Assembly (NCBI RefSeq): GCF_002892835.1 | Contig: NZ_PJMB01000002.1 | Coordinates: 434,001 to 498,000, forward strand | Origin: Arthrobacter sp. AFG7.2 | GTDB taxonomy: Bacteria; Actinomycetota; Actinomycetes; Actinomycetales; Micrococcaceae | DNA: 64,000 nt | Direction: 5' to 3' | Shown: positions 51,217 through 59,810 of the stretch, in pieces | How positions within the stretch are numbered: the first letter of the stretch is position 1 | Layout of the letters: the number at the start of each line of letters is the position of its first letter | Notes under the pieces: model-generated | Told to the model about the DNA's origin: nothing | The model's database searches: none | What the model saw: the letters and a program-made list of their open reading frames with translations, nothing else | Position numbers and translations under genes: made by a program

Positions 51217-52134
51217 GTGGTAAACCCGGTACATCTGAAGACCCTCCTTGAGGTCACGCGCCTGGGCTCGTTCGCAGCCGCCGCGTCCACCCTGGGCTAT
51301 ACGGCCTCAGCGGTTTCCCAACAGATGTCCGCCCTGGAACGGGACACGGGCGTCGTCCTGTTCCAGCGGTCCGCGCGCAGCGTGGTGCCTACGGAAGCCG
51401 CCGTCGTCATGACCCGGCACGCCGCCAAGGTGCTGACGGACATCGAAGCCCTCATGGCAGCCGCCTCCAAAACGCAGGATTCGGCCAACCAGGAGCTGCG
51501 GCTGGGAATCTTCCCCAGTCTGGCAACGTACGTCCTCCCCCGCATTTTGAAGAACCCGGCCTGGAAGAACCTGGGGATCGATCTCAAGGTATCTGTGGCC
51601 GAACCCGGGCAGACCATCCAGGGGCTGCGCACCGGCGGCGAACTGGACCTTGCCGTGGTTTTCCAGGTGGGCCAGACAGGGTTCGCCTGGCCGAACACCA
51701 TTAACCGGCAGTGGATCGGCGACGACGACTTCCGGGTGGTGCTGCCCGCCGGCTGGGGCTTCCGCAGTGACGCCAAAGTGGCTGCCGACCATCTGTCCGA
51801 AATGCCCTGGATCATGCACCACCCCGGCACCAGCGATGCCATGGTGATTGAACGGCTCTTCGCGGGCTGCAATCTGCACCCGCGGGTGGTGGCCCACAGC
51901 GATGATTTCCACGCGAGCCTGGAAATGGCTGCCGCCGGCCTGGGTGCGGCGCTGGTGCCGGAGCTCGCGCTGCGGAACAAACCCGCGGGCGTGGTGGTGC
52001 TGGATGTCCCGGAGATCCGGCTGGCCAGGAACGTCTTTGCGCTCCTCATCAACGACCGGAAAACTGCCCGGGTACAGCTGTTTGTTGATCTCCTCGCCGA
52101 GACTCTCGCCGGAATGCGTACGGCTGTCAATTAG
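51217..52134 (+). CDS. LysR-family transcriptional regulator
   Basis: A 305-residue regulator. The winged HTH occupies residues 5-62 (FAAAASTLGYTASAVSQQMS), followed by a type 2 substrate-binding domain (LRLGIFPSLATYVLPRIL, AELALR region near the C-terminus). TACTGT at 51205-51210 lies six bases before GTG 51217, so the transcript is likely leaderless. It is divergent from the cyclopropane-fatty-acid operon and may control it. The ligand is unknown. Confidence 0.9.
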   Translation: MVNPVHLKTLLEVTRLGSFAAAASTLGYTASAVSQQMSALERDTGVVLFQRSARSVVPTEAAVVMTRHAAKVLTDIEALMAAASKTQDSANQELRLGIFPSLATYVLPRILKNPAWKNLGIDLKVSVAEPGQTIQGLRTGGELDLAVVFQVGQTGFAWPNTINRQWIGDDDFRVVLPAGWGFRSDAKVAADHLSEMPWIMHHPGTSDAMVIERLFAGCNLHPRVVAHSDDFHASLEMAAAGLGAALVPELALRNKPAGVVVLDVPEIRLARNVFALLINDRKTARVQLFVDLLAETLAGMRTAVN

Positions 52135-52179
52135 GCCTGAATGCTGGAATGCACCGCTGTTCGGGTCTATGTTGAAGGT

Positions 52180-52683
52180 ATGAGCAAGGTAGCAAGCCGG
52201 CACTTCGGAGAGATTGAGCTCAACCACGGCAAGGACCACCTGGTCGCGACTAAACATGAACTGCGCGGCCACCCGCTGGAAATCGATCTCAACATCACGG
52301 CGCACGACCACTTCGACGAAGCCGCCATGCGCAAGGTGGACTACCGCCTGCGGTTCCTGCCGGAGCTCGTGGACGAGGTGCGGGACATGATCGCGGAGGA
52401 GCTGGATCAGGAAGGCACCAGCCCCCAGGAGTACCTGCACTTCCACTGCAACGCCCTCAAGGACGAGCACCTGCAGAAGGTCTTCGGGGTCACGGACCGC
52501 AGCCAGCTCACCCATGAAGTTTTTTTGAAGGCCCTGAAGCTCGGCCATGTGGGCATCTACCCAGGCCAGCCGGAACGCTACTTCGTCCTGGACTTCACCC
52601 TGGGCGAGCACTTCACCGATGAGGTGCTGGTGGCCTCGGCCGACGAGGACGGCGTGGTGGACGACGAGATCGTCTGGTCCTGA
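52180..52683 (+). CDS. DUF2004 domain protein
   Basis: A 167-residue soluble protein with HFGEIELNHGKDHLVATKHE, LEIDLNITAHDHFDEAAM and HVGIYPGQPERYFVLDFTL, fitting the DUF2004 family. ATG 52180 is chosen over an upstream in-frame ATG at 52141, whose added residues look random. TATGTT nearby could be the -10. It converges with metE and shares the hairpin at 52701-52730. Confidence 0.82.
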   Translation: MSKVASRHFGEIELNHGKDHLVATKHELRGHPLEIDLNITAHDHFDEAAMRKVDYRLRFLPELVDEVRDMIAEELDQEGTSPQEYLHFHCNALKDEHLQKVFGVTDRSQLTHEVFLKALKLGHVGIYPGQPERYFVLDFTLGEHFTDEVLVASADEDGVVDDEIVWS

Positions 52684-52700
52684 ACGCGTAATAACGACGA

Positions 52701-52730
52701 CGGCCGGCCACCTTTCGAGGTAGCCGGCCG
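52701..52730. terminator. Hairpin between convergent DUF2004 and metE
   Basis: CGGCCGGC and GCCGGCCG form an 8-bp stem around a 14-base loop. Being symmetrical, it could stop transcripts from both sides, though only short T-runs follow it. Confidence 0.6.
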
Positions 52731-52755
52731 ATCCGTTCTCGTTTGTGGTGCGTTA

Positions 52756-55098
52756 CTACTTGGCTGCTTCCAGCAGGCCGGCGCGGACCGCCTGCGTTGC
52801 CTTGACCAGGTTCCTCAGGGACTCTTCAGTCTCGATGTAGCCGCGGGTCTTCAGGCCACAGTCCGGGTTGACCCAGAGCTGGCGGGACGGGACGTGCTTG
52901 ACGGCGGTGGCCAGGAGTTCGGTGACTTCGGCTTCGCCCGGAACACGCGGCGAGTGGATGTCGTAAACGCCGGGACCGACGCCGCGGCCAAAGCCGTGCG
53001 ACTCGAGGTCGTGGACAACCTCCATCCGGGAGCGTGCGGCCTCGATGGAGGTCACGTCCGCGTCGAGGCCGTCGATCGCGTCGATGATCACACCGAACTC
53101 CGAGTAGCAGAGGTGGGTGTGGATCTGGGTGGCATCCGCAGCGCCGGCGGTGGCCAGGCGGAAGGAGTCCACGGACCACTTCAGGTAGTCGGCGTGGTCC
53201 GCCTTGCGCAGCGGAAGCAGTTCACGCAGGGCAGGCTCGTCCACCTGGATGATCTTGATGCCCGCAGCTTCGAGGTCGGCGATCTCGTCACGCAGGGCCA
53301 GGCCCACCTGGTTGGCAGTTTCACCCAGCGGCTGGTCGTCCCTGACGAAGGACCACGCCAGGATGGTGACCGGACCGGTGAGCATGCCCTTCATCGGCTT
53401 GCTGGTCAGGGACTGTGCGTACTCGGCCCAGGCAACGGTGATGGGGGCGCTGCGGGTGACGTCGCCCCACAGGATGGAGGGACGGGTGCAGCGGGAGCCG
53501 TAGGACTGGACCCAGCCGTGGACGGTAACGTCGAAGCCTTCGAGGTTCTCGGCGAAGTACTGCACCATGTCGTTGCGCTCGGGCTCGCCGTGGACCAGGA
53601 CGTCGTAGCCGAGCTCTTCCTGCAGGTCGACGACGCGCTTGATCTCGTCCTTCATGAGCTTCTCGTACTGCTCGTCGGTGAGGTCACCCTTGTTGTTCCG
53701 GGCGCGGGCCGAACGGATTTCGGAGGTCTGCGGGAAGGAACCGATGGTGGTGGTGGGCAGCGGCGGCAGCTGCAGCGCTGCTTCCTGGGCGGCTTCACGG
53801 ACCGGGTATTCGGAGCGGCTGAAGTCAGCGGCGGTGAGGGCCTCGGTGCGGGCACGGACGTCAGCGCGGCGGACACCTTCGGCGGTGGCGCGGGAGGCGA
53901 TGACCGCCGTCGCTTCCTCGATGGCTGCCTGTGCGGACGTGGGATCGGCCAGGTAGGACGCGAGGGTCCTGACCTCAACAGCCTTCTGGTCCGAGAACGC
54001 CAGCCAGCTGCGCAGCTGCTCTGAGAGCTGGGTTTCCTCGGCAACGTCGTGCGGGACGTGCTGGGTGGAGGTGGAGGTGCTGACGGTGAGCTTCCCGGCG
54101 GCGGCCTTCAGTGCGTCCAGCTTCGCAGCCGATGCTGCGAGGTCGTTGCGCCAGATGTTGTGGCCGTCAACGACGCCGGCAACCAGGGTCTTGTTGCCCA
54201 GGCCTGCCAGGGCGGCTGCGGAGGGGACCGCACCCTTGAAGACGTCGATGTGCAGGGCGTCGATGTTGGTGGCTGCGAGGGTGCCGAGCTGGCCGTCCAG
54301 CGAACCGTAGGGCGTGGAGACCAGGATCTGCGGGCGGCTGGCGGCGGCGGTGAGGACGTCGTAGGCGCGGGCAACTGCCGCTTCGATGTGGACGGCGGCA
54401 GTGTCCTGGTCCACCACCAGGGCGGGCTCGTCGAGCTGGACCCAGCCGGCGCCGGCTGCTGCGAGCTTCTCAAGAAGCTGGACGTAGACGGGCAGGATGT
54501 CCTCGAGGCGGGACAGCGGAGCGAAGCCATCGGGGGCGCCGTCGGAGGCCTTGGACAGGAGCAGGTACGTGACCGGACCCACGATGTACGGGCGGGTCTC
54601 GATGCCGTTGGCCAGGGCGAAGGCGAACTCGTCCACCTTGGCGGTGGAGGCGAGGGTGAACTCTGTCTCCGGGCCGATCTCCGGGACCAGGTAGTGGTAG
54701 TTGGTGTCGAACCACTTGGTCATCTCCAGCGGCTGCTGATCCTTGTTTCCGCGGGCCAGGGTGAAGTAGCCGTCGACGTCGAGCTGTCCCTCTGCATTGA
54801 GGAGCTTGCCAAAGCGGGCAGGAACAGCGCCCAGATGGGCCGTGGTGTCCAGGACCTGGTCGTAGTAGGAGAAGGTGCCGGGAACGGCAGCGGCCTCGGT
54901 GAGGCCGAGCTCCTGCAGTCGCCTGGCGGTGGTCAGCTGGATGTCCTTGGCGGCGGAGTCCAGGGCAGCGGCGTCGATTTTTCCTGCCCAGTAGGCCTCG
55001 ACGGCTTTCTTGAGCTCCCGGCGGCGCCCGATGCGCGGGTAGCCAAGTACTGATGCAGCGGGGAACGGAGTGTTTTTGGGCGTGTTGAAGTCAGGCAT
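52756..55098 (-). CDS. metE: Cobalamin-independent methionine synthase
   Basis: A 780-residue enzyme that transfers the methyl group from methyltetrahydropteroyltriglutamate to homocysteine. The N-terminal domain begins VLGYPRIGRRRELKKAVEAY. The C-terminal catalytic domain shows the zinc ligands in QIHTHLCYSEF (His, Cys) and VNPDCGLKTRG (Cys), plus TTTIGSFPQTSEIR. AGGAGAATCCC precedes the ATG. It lies 84 bases after metF, probably on the same transcript. Confidence 0.96.
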   Translation of the reverse strand: MPDFNTPKNTPFPAASVLGYPRIGRRRELKKAVEAYWAGKIDAAALDSAAKDIQLTTARRLQELGLTEAAAVPGTFSYYDQVLDTTAHLGAVPARFGKLLNAEGQLDVDGYFTLARGNKDQQPLEMTKWFDTNYHYLVPEIGPETEFTLASTAKVDEFAFALANGIETRPYIVGPVTYLLLSKASDGAPDGFAPLSRLEDILPVYVQLLEKLAAAGAGWVQLDEPALVVDQDTAAVHIEAAVARAYDVLTAAASRPQILVSTPYGSLDGQLGTLAATNIDALHIDVFKGAVPSAAALAGLGNKTLVAGVVDGHNIWRNDLAASAAKLDALKAAAGKLTVSTSTSTQHVPHDVAEETQLSEQLRSWLAFSDQKAVEVRTLASYLADPTSAQAAIEEATAVIASRATAEGVRRADVRARTEALTAADFSRSEYPVREAAQEAALQLPPLPTTTIGSFPQTSEIRSARARNNKGDLTDEQYEKLMKDEIKRVVDLQEELGYDVLVHGEPERNDMVQYFAENLEGFDVTVHGWVQSYGSRCTRPSILWGDVTRSAPITVAWAEYAQSLTSKPMKGMLTGPVTILAWSFVRDDQPLGETANQVGLALRDEIADLEAAGIKIIQVDEPALRELLPLRKADHADYLKWSVDSFRLATAGAADATQIHTHLCYSEFGVIIDAIDGLDADVTSIEAARSRMEVVHDLESHGFGRGVGPGVYDIHSPRVPGEAEVTELLATAVKHVPSRQLWVNPDCGLKTRGYIETEESLRNLVKATQAVRAGLLEAAK

Positions 55099-55182
55099 GG
55101 GATTCTCCTAGGAAAGTGGAGTAGGTGAAGATGGTCAGAAAAAAGTGGGCAGCTGCAGAAATGCTGTGGCCGGGAAGAAGGC

Positions 55183-56148
55183 TCAGCTGGCGAGCTGGCG
55201 CTGCAGGATGGTGGAGCGCCGGCCGGCGGAGCGGGAATGTCGCGGGAGAGCCAGCTCGTCCAGGACCTCCAGCACGCTCTGGTGTTCGTTGAAGGTGTAC
55301 AGGTGGATGCCCTGCGCGCCGGCGTCGAGGGCAGCCTTGGCCAGGTCTACCGTGGCGCGGACGCCCACCCTGTGCTGTTCGGCGTCACTGTTTGCGGAGG
55401 CGAGGCGGGCCACGAGCTCCGGTGCCGGTTCTACGCCGCTGAGTTCGCCCAGCCGCTTTACCCGGCGCAGGCTGGTGAAGGGCATAACGCCCGGGATGAT
55501 CGGGATGGTCACCCCGGCACGACGTGCCCGGGTGAGGAGGTCAGCGTACTGCTCAGCACGGAAATAGACCTGGGTGATGGCGAAGTCGGCGCCGGAGCGC
55601 TGCTTGGCCAGCAGCACCTCCACGTCGTGGTCCTCGCTGGGTGATTCCGGGTGGCGGGTAGGGTAGGCAGCCACGCCAACGGCGATTTTGCCGGCACACA
55701 GGAGTGCAGACCGGCGCTGTTCAACCCGGCGGATCAGCTCAATCAGGTCCTGTGCATACCGCAGGGAGCCGGCGACGGGCGGTGCGCCGTCCTGCGGCCG
55801 GTCGCCGCGCAGCGCCAGGATGCCCCGCACGCCGGTGTCCAGCAGGTCACCGACGATCTCCGCCAGCTCCTGGGGCGTGTTGCCGACGCAGGTCAGGTGG
55901 GCCAGCGGCCGGAGGGTGGTCTCGAGCACGAGCCGGTGGATGAGTTCGACGGCGGTGTCCCGGTTGGAGCCACCGGCACCGTAGGTGACCGAAACGTAGT
56001 CCGGTGCCGTGGTTTCGAGTTCCCGGATGGTGGTCCACAGGGTTTCCGCAGCCGCCGGCGAACGTGGCGGGAACAGCTCGTACGAGAGTGCCACCGGAGC
56101 GGCGTCAGAGAGGTTCGGGTGTGTGTCAATAAGGCTTGGTGGAGACAT
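55183..56148 (-). CDS. metF: Methylenetetrahydrofolate reductase
   Basis: A 321-residue TIM-barrel flavoprotein making 5-methyl-THF for MetE. Family motifs are SYELFPPRSPAAAETLW, DYVSVTYGAGGSNRDT, LTCVGNTPQELAEI, LALRGDRPQDG and FAITQVYFRAEQYADLL. ATG 56148 is preferred; AAGGA lies six bases before it. ATG 56154 is possible. The frame is open much further upstream but that part is the structured leader. It precedes metE. Confidence 0.93.
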   Translation of the reverse strand: MSPPSLIDTHPNLSDAAPVALSYELFPPRSPAAAETLWTTIRELETTAPDYVSVTYGAGGSNRDTAVELIHRLVLETTLRPLAHLTCVGNTPQELAEIVGDLLDTGVRGILALRGDRPQDGAPPVAGSLRYAQDLIELIRRVEQRRSALLCAGKIAVGVAAYPTRHPESPSEDHDVEVLLAKQRSGADFAITQVYFRAEQYADLLTRARRAGVTIPIIPGVMPFTSLRRVKRLGELSGVEPAPELVARLASANSDAEQHRVGVRATVDLAKAALDAGAQGIHLYTFNEHQSVLEVLDELALPRHSRSAGRRSTILQRQLAS

Positions 56149-56370
56149 TTGCATCCTTGGCTTTGGGCCATTGAAGGCTCCGTCGGCAAAAGCGACGGCG
56201 GGGCCGGCAATGATTTGAGTTTGGGGAACACGGAAAAACTCCACAGGACGCAGCCGCGACTGTTACGCCTGAAACGAAGTTGTCCGTGAGCAAATGTCAG
56301 GCCCACATGGGGGCACCCACACCCTCCATAGGGAGGATCGCTGACACGTTACCTCGGTAACTTGTATAAG
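56149..56370 (-). ncRNA. Long structured 5' leader of metF-metE
   Basis: About 220 bases lie between the putative promoter and metF. The first hairpin is GTTACC/GGTAAC. Then an outer stem TGTCAG/CTGACA (56295-56300 with 56341-56346) encloses two small hairpins (CCTCC/GGAGG and GCCC/GGGC), giving a three-way-junction shape. It does not match the SAM-I, SAM-II, SAM-IV or cobalamin riboswitch cores I know. The position before methionine genes makes a riboswitch or attenuator plausible. Confidence 0.4.
56348..56361. promoter_or_regulatory. Palindrome just downstream of the metF promoter
   Basis: GTTACCTCGGTAAC is a 6-bp inverted repeat around two bases, placed about 10-23 bases after the putative -10. 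It may be a repressor operator or the first hairpin of the leader RNA. Confidence 0.45.
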
Positions 56371-56399
56371 ACTCTAGGAGGCGCCGGTGCTGCGTTCAA
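56371..56399 (-). promoter_or_regulatory. Putative metF promoter
   Basis: On the minus strand, TTGAAC (56394-56399) and TAGAGT (56371-56376) are separated by exactly 17 bases, the standard sigma-A spacing. The sequence TTATAC just after it is the alternative -10. The gene start is about 220 bases downstream. Confidence 0.5.
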
Positions 56400-56474
56400 G
56401 TTGGCTCCCGAATTAAGACGCAGTTTTACGCATTCTTTTGCTCCTGTACGGAACATTGTTCGCTCCGGTGCCCT

Positions 56475-57224
56475 CTACCACGGCCGCTCCGGTCCTGGCC
56501 CGTCCCCGGTCTCCCCCAGGTACGCCTCCCGTTCGCGTCCGGTGTTGCGTTCGCGCTGGGCCTGCCGGGCACTGTCTTCCAGCTGTTTAAGCTTGTCCTG
56601 CTGCACGGAGTCCTGGTCCGGCTCCTGAGGTTTTTCCTCCTGGCCTGGCGCTGGCGCCGGCTCCTGGCCTGCACCGTCGAGCTTCTCCTGCAGCCGGGCT
56701 TCAGCTCCGGCCAGCCGGTCTCCGGTCCCTGCCGGGTGACCTTCGGAAAAGCATCCTTCCGGTGCCGCCGCCACGGCCGCGAGCGCTTCACCGAACAGGC
56801 CGGCCGCCGAGGCAGGGTCTTCGGCAGCGAGCCTTTCATCTCCGAGCCGTTCGATGGCCAGGACCAGGTTGACCCGGATGATGCAGGCATCGGCGGCTCC
56901 GGACCGGGTGGCCGGGATATGGCCCAATGCCTCCTCGAAGCGGAGGCGGGCAGCGCCGAAGTCAGCGGCCAGGACCTCGGCGTTACCCGCGGCAAAAGGC
57001 GCCTTATGGGGTTCGATGAGGTTCACCGGCTGGAGTCCTTCCGCCGCTGCCCGGACAGATGCTGCATCGTGTGTTTCATAGGCGTTGGCTGCACGGGCTC
57101 CCAGCAGGCCAAGGCTGAGCAGTTTCGCGGCAACACAGAGCACCACGATCACCGGTACGGCTGACCAGGCGAGGAGGCGCCGCCGTGCTGCCCTGCTGTG
57201 CCGGCCGTTATTGACGGAGGTCAT
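56475..57224 (-). CDS. Membrane-anchored helical-repeat protein of the moxR-bat operon
   Basis: A 249-residue protein. One membrane helix (about residues 18-45) is followed by helical repeats resembling TPR units (ASVRAAAEGLQPVNLIEPHK, GAARLRFEEALGHI, SAAGLFGEALAAVAAAPEG) and a charged Gln/Glu tail. In Bat-type operons this is the BatC position. Its start overlaps the previous VWA gene by four bases. It is the last gene of the six-gene operon. Confidence 0.75.
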   Translation of the reverse strand: MTSVNNGRHSRAARRRLLAWSAVPVIVVLCVAAKLLSLGLLGARAANAYETHDAASVRAAAEGLQPVNLIEPHKAPFAAGNAEVLAADFGAARLRFEEALGHIPATRSGAADACIIRVNLVLAIERLGDERLAAEDPASAAGLFGEALAAVAAAPEGCFSEGHPAGTGDRLAGAEARLQEKLDGAGQEPAPAPGQEEKPQEPDQDSVQQDKLKQLEDSARQAQRERNTGREREAYLGETGDGPGPERPW

Positions 57225-58321
57225 CGGACTTCCGCCTTCCGCGCGGCACGGCGGCGCCCGGCTTGAGGAGAGCCTGCCGGCGTTGCCCGGAGTTCGCGGA
57301 ACTGGCGGACGAGCAGGAACAACTCGCCCAGGCCAAGCACGAAAGCTCCTGCTGCAGGAACCCAGTAGACCTCGGTCCGTGTGCTGAATGACCCGTTCTG
57401 ATCCGGCTGCCTTACTGAACTGGTCTGCAACTCCCCAGGACGGGTGTCCCGCATGACCGGGGCTATCGGGTCGCCGGCCGCCCGGTGCACGTAAGGAAGA
57501 TCCAGCTGCCCTGCAATCTGCCGGAGGCCGGCTTCATCGATCCTGGAGAGCGCGTCCCCGGCACCCTCACCGTTGCTGTCCCGGAGGTAGGGCGCATCCT
57601 CTGCAAATGTGGATCCGTCGTCGTACTCTTCGCCGGTGTTTTCCCGCATCCTGCCACCGCCGGCGGTGCCGTAGCCCAGCACCGCTCCCCCGGCTACCAG
57701 GCCAGCGCCCAGGTCCATCGGCCCCGGCGCTCTCGCACTGGTCTGCTCACCGTCTCCGAAGTAGTACACAAGCCTGGGACGCTCCGGATGGCTCCGCCTG
57801 GCAGCGGTGAGCCGTTCGGACAGCACCTGCCGGGCAGCCGTGATGCTGCTTCCCTTGGCGTAGGACGTCAGCTGGGGTTCCAGCACGGACGTGATGGTTT
57901 CGAGCGCCAGGGTGTCGGTGGTCAGCGGCATCCGGACGTGCGCCGTGGTGTCGAAGGTTATCACGGAGAAACGCGCGCCCGGCAGTTCTTCGGCAATGGC
58001 CGCGATATCCTCCCGGACCCCCGCCATTCTTGGCCCGGCGTTGCCGTAGTCTTCCGCCACCATGCTGGTGGTGGTGTCCACGACGAAGAACACGTTGAGG
58101 TCGGTTGTGGCGGCCTGGGCCGTGCCACCGGGCAGGCCCGGGCGGAGCGCGGCTGCCGCAAGGAGCAGCACCAGCAGGACCTGCCGCAGCCCGTGCCCTG
58201 CGCGTGACCCGGCCCCTGTTCCCGTCCGCAGGTTCTGGAAAAGCCGCCAGCCCGGGAAAGCCAAAGCACCAACAGCGAAGGGAAGGAGCAGCCACCACGG
58301 CAGGATCGGTTGCAGCGTCAT
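57221..58321 (-). CDS. VWA-domain membrane protein (BatB-like)
   Basis: A 366-residue protein with two membrane helices at the N-terminus (WWLLLPFAVGALAFPGW, RQVLLVLLLAAAAL) and one near the C-terminus (AAGAFVLGLGELFLLVRQF). Between them is a VWA domain with the MIDAS-like VVDTTTSMVAEDYGNAGPR. Thr replaces the usual first Ser, so metal binding may be altered. Its ATG overlaps the other VWA gene by four bases. Confidence 0.85.
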   Translation of the reverse strand: MTLQPILPWWLLLPFAVGALAFPGWRLFQNLRTGTGAGSRAGHGLRQVLLVLLLAAAALRPGLPGGTAQAATTDLNVFFVVDTTTSMVAEDYGNAGPRMAGVREDIAAIAEELPGARFSVITFDTTAHVRMPLTTDTLALETITSVLEPQLTSYAKGSSITAARQVLSERLTAARRSHPERPRLVYYFGDGEQTSARAPGPMDLGAGLVAGGAVLGYGTAGGGRMRENTGEEYDDGSTFAEDAPYLRDSNGEGAGDALSRIDEAGLRQIAGQLDLPYVHRAAGDPIAPVMRDTRPGELQTSSVRQPDQNGSFSTRTEVYWVPAAGAFVLGLGELFLLVRQFRELRATPAGSPQAGRRRAARKAEVR

Positions 58322-59349
58322 GGCCTCAACCGCCAGGTGGCAACGCCGAGGACCAGTCCTGACAGGAGGGCCACGCCCAGCGGCAGTCCGGGCTCATCCG
58401 TTACAACGGCACGGGGTGAACCCCGGAGTGCCGATTTTTCCGTTTCTTCCACGCCCCGTACCACGCCGGCTGCCGCCTGTGGGTCGTCCAAGGCGTAGTA
58501 GGCGCCGCCGGTAGACTCCGCCGCGGCCCGAAGCTGCGCCCCTGGTTGGTCCCGGCCGGCGCCGTAGTCGAGGTCACCCGGATTGAGCGCGTAGACGCGT
58601 GCTGCCCTGTCTTTTGCCATTGCCACGGCTTCCACAAGGGTCATGATGGGCTCCCCGGAGAGGAAGTTGTCCGTGGCCAGGATGACGGACCGCGAGCGCG
58701 GCGGACTGCCGGGATCCTGCCCGGTGCTGGGCTTGAGGCTTCCCGCCTGCTCCGGCGCAGCAGGAAAGCTGTTGAGGCAGGACGCGAGGCCGTCCCCGAT
58801 CAGTGAGGACCCCCGGCCGCTCCACGTCCCGTCCAGGAATCCTGAACTGCCGGGCCTTCCATCGAACGCGTCCCGCGCGAGCTTCAGCTGCTCCCGGGCA
58901 TAGGAGTAGTCATCGGTCAGCGGAAACACCTGGATGGCGGTGCTGTCAAAAATGGTCAGCCCGATCCGTTCGCCGTCGAACTCCTCGGCGAGCTGGGAGA
59001 AAACGTCCACGACGGCGGCGTCGGCACTGCTCATGGAACCCGACGTATCAAGGCACAGCATGATGTCCCGGTTGTGCTGCTCGGGCCGGGTGGTCGCCAC
59101 GTCGATGGGGCGGGCGGCTGCCACTGCCGTGGAGACCAGCAGCGAGGCGCAGGCGAGCACGGCGACAGCGAGCCATCGACGGTGCCGCCGCAGCGCCGCC
59201 TGGTATTCCGGCAACAGGGTGAGCCGGTCCGCATGCGCCACGGGCCGTCGTCGTACGTTCCTGTCACGGTCAGGCCGCAGGGCTGCCCACGCGGCCAGGC
59301 ACGCGGCCAGCACCGCGGGCGGCAGGAGCCACCACCACATCAGGTCCAT
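58318..59349 (-). CDS. VWA-domain membrane protein (BatA-like)
   Basis: A 343-residue protein with N-terminal helices (LMWWWLLPPAVLAACLAAW, WLAVAVLACASLLVSTAVAA) and a C-terminal helix (VALLSGLVLGVATW). Its VWA domain has a standard MIDAS, MLCLDTSGSMSSADAAVVDV, near residue 96, followed by SVILATDNFLSGEP. MoxR-associated VWA proteins are thought to act as chaperones or scaffolds for envelope stress. It overlaps both neighbours. Confidence 0.87.
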   Translation of the reverse strand: MDLMWWWLLPPAVLAACLAAWAALRPDRDRNVRRRPVAHADRLTLLPEYQAALRRHRRWLAVAVLACASLLVSTAVAAARPIDVATTRPEQHNRDIMLCLDTSGSMSSADAAVVDVFSQLAEEFDGERIGLTIFDSTAIQVFPLTDDYSYAREQLKLARDAFDGRPGSSGFLDGTWSGRGSSLIGDGLASCLNSFPAAPEQAGSLKPSTGQDPGSPPRSRSVILATDNFLSGEPIMTLVEAVAMAKDRAARVYALNPGDLDYGAGRDQPGAQLRAAAESTGGAYYALDDPQAAAGVVRGVEETEKSALRGSPRAVVTDEPGLPLGVALLSGLVLGVATWRLRP

Positions 59350-59810
59350 TCCTGCACCGCCTTGCGGGCCGAGGCTGCCGAAACGGCGACGGCGGGAAGG
59401 GGCCCGGGACCGAAGGCGGCCGGGTACAGCTCCCCGACCACGGCCGCGGCCGCCGGAAGAGGGTGCCTGGCGAGATCGGCGTGCGTCATGCGGGGTGCGT
59501 CCACTCCGGTGACATCCCGGACGAAGCTCCTCAGCAGGAGGCTGATCTCCTGGTGGGCGTCGCGGGCATTCCGTATTCCAGAGGCTGCATCCCGCTCGAC
59601 GTCGCTGATCCGCTGCAGGTACGCCTCCTTGAGCGCAGCGACGTCCGTCAAGCCGGCAGGACGCCGGTCAGATTCCACTTCCCGGGGCCTGCGCGTGGCT
59701 GCGAGCACGACGGCGTACCACAAGGCCACCAGGACCAGCAGTCCTGCTCCTGCCCACACCCAGCCCGGACTGTACTGCAGGGGACCATAGAACGCGGGAT
59801 CAGCCTGCAC
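59340..59810 (-). CDS. Small membrane protein of the moxR-bat operon
   Basis: A 156-residue protein with one helix near residues 15-37 (WVWAGAGLLVLVALWYAVVL), then helical cytoplasmic sequence (LKEAYLQRISDVERDAASGI, HQEISLLLRSFVRDVTGVD). It occupies the DUF4381/BatD-like slot between DUF58 and the VWA genes. GTG 59810 with AAAGG upstream is chosen over an ATG at 59843. Confidence 0.7.
   Translation of the reverse strand: MQADPAFYGPLQYSPGWVWAGAGLLVLVALWYAVVLAATRRPREVESDRRPAGLTDVAALKEAYLQRISDVERDAASGIRNARDAHQEISLLLRSFVRDVTGVDAPRMTHADLARHPLPAAAAVVGELYPAAFGPGPLPAVAVSAASARKAVQEWT

Noticed and set aside
54049..55053. A 334-codon plus-strand frame opposite metE
   Set aside because: It is Gly/Val-rich shadow sequence with no recognisable domain, and metE is certain.
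56149..56370. SAM or cobalamin riboswitch before metF
   Set aside because: I could not place the conserved cores of these riboswitches, so I report only an unassigned structured leader.
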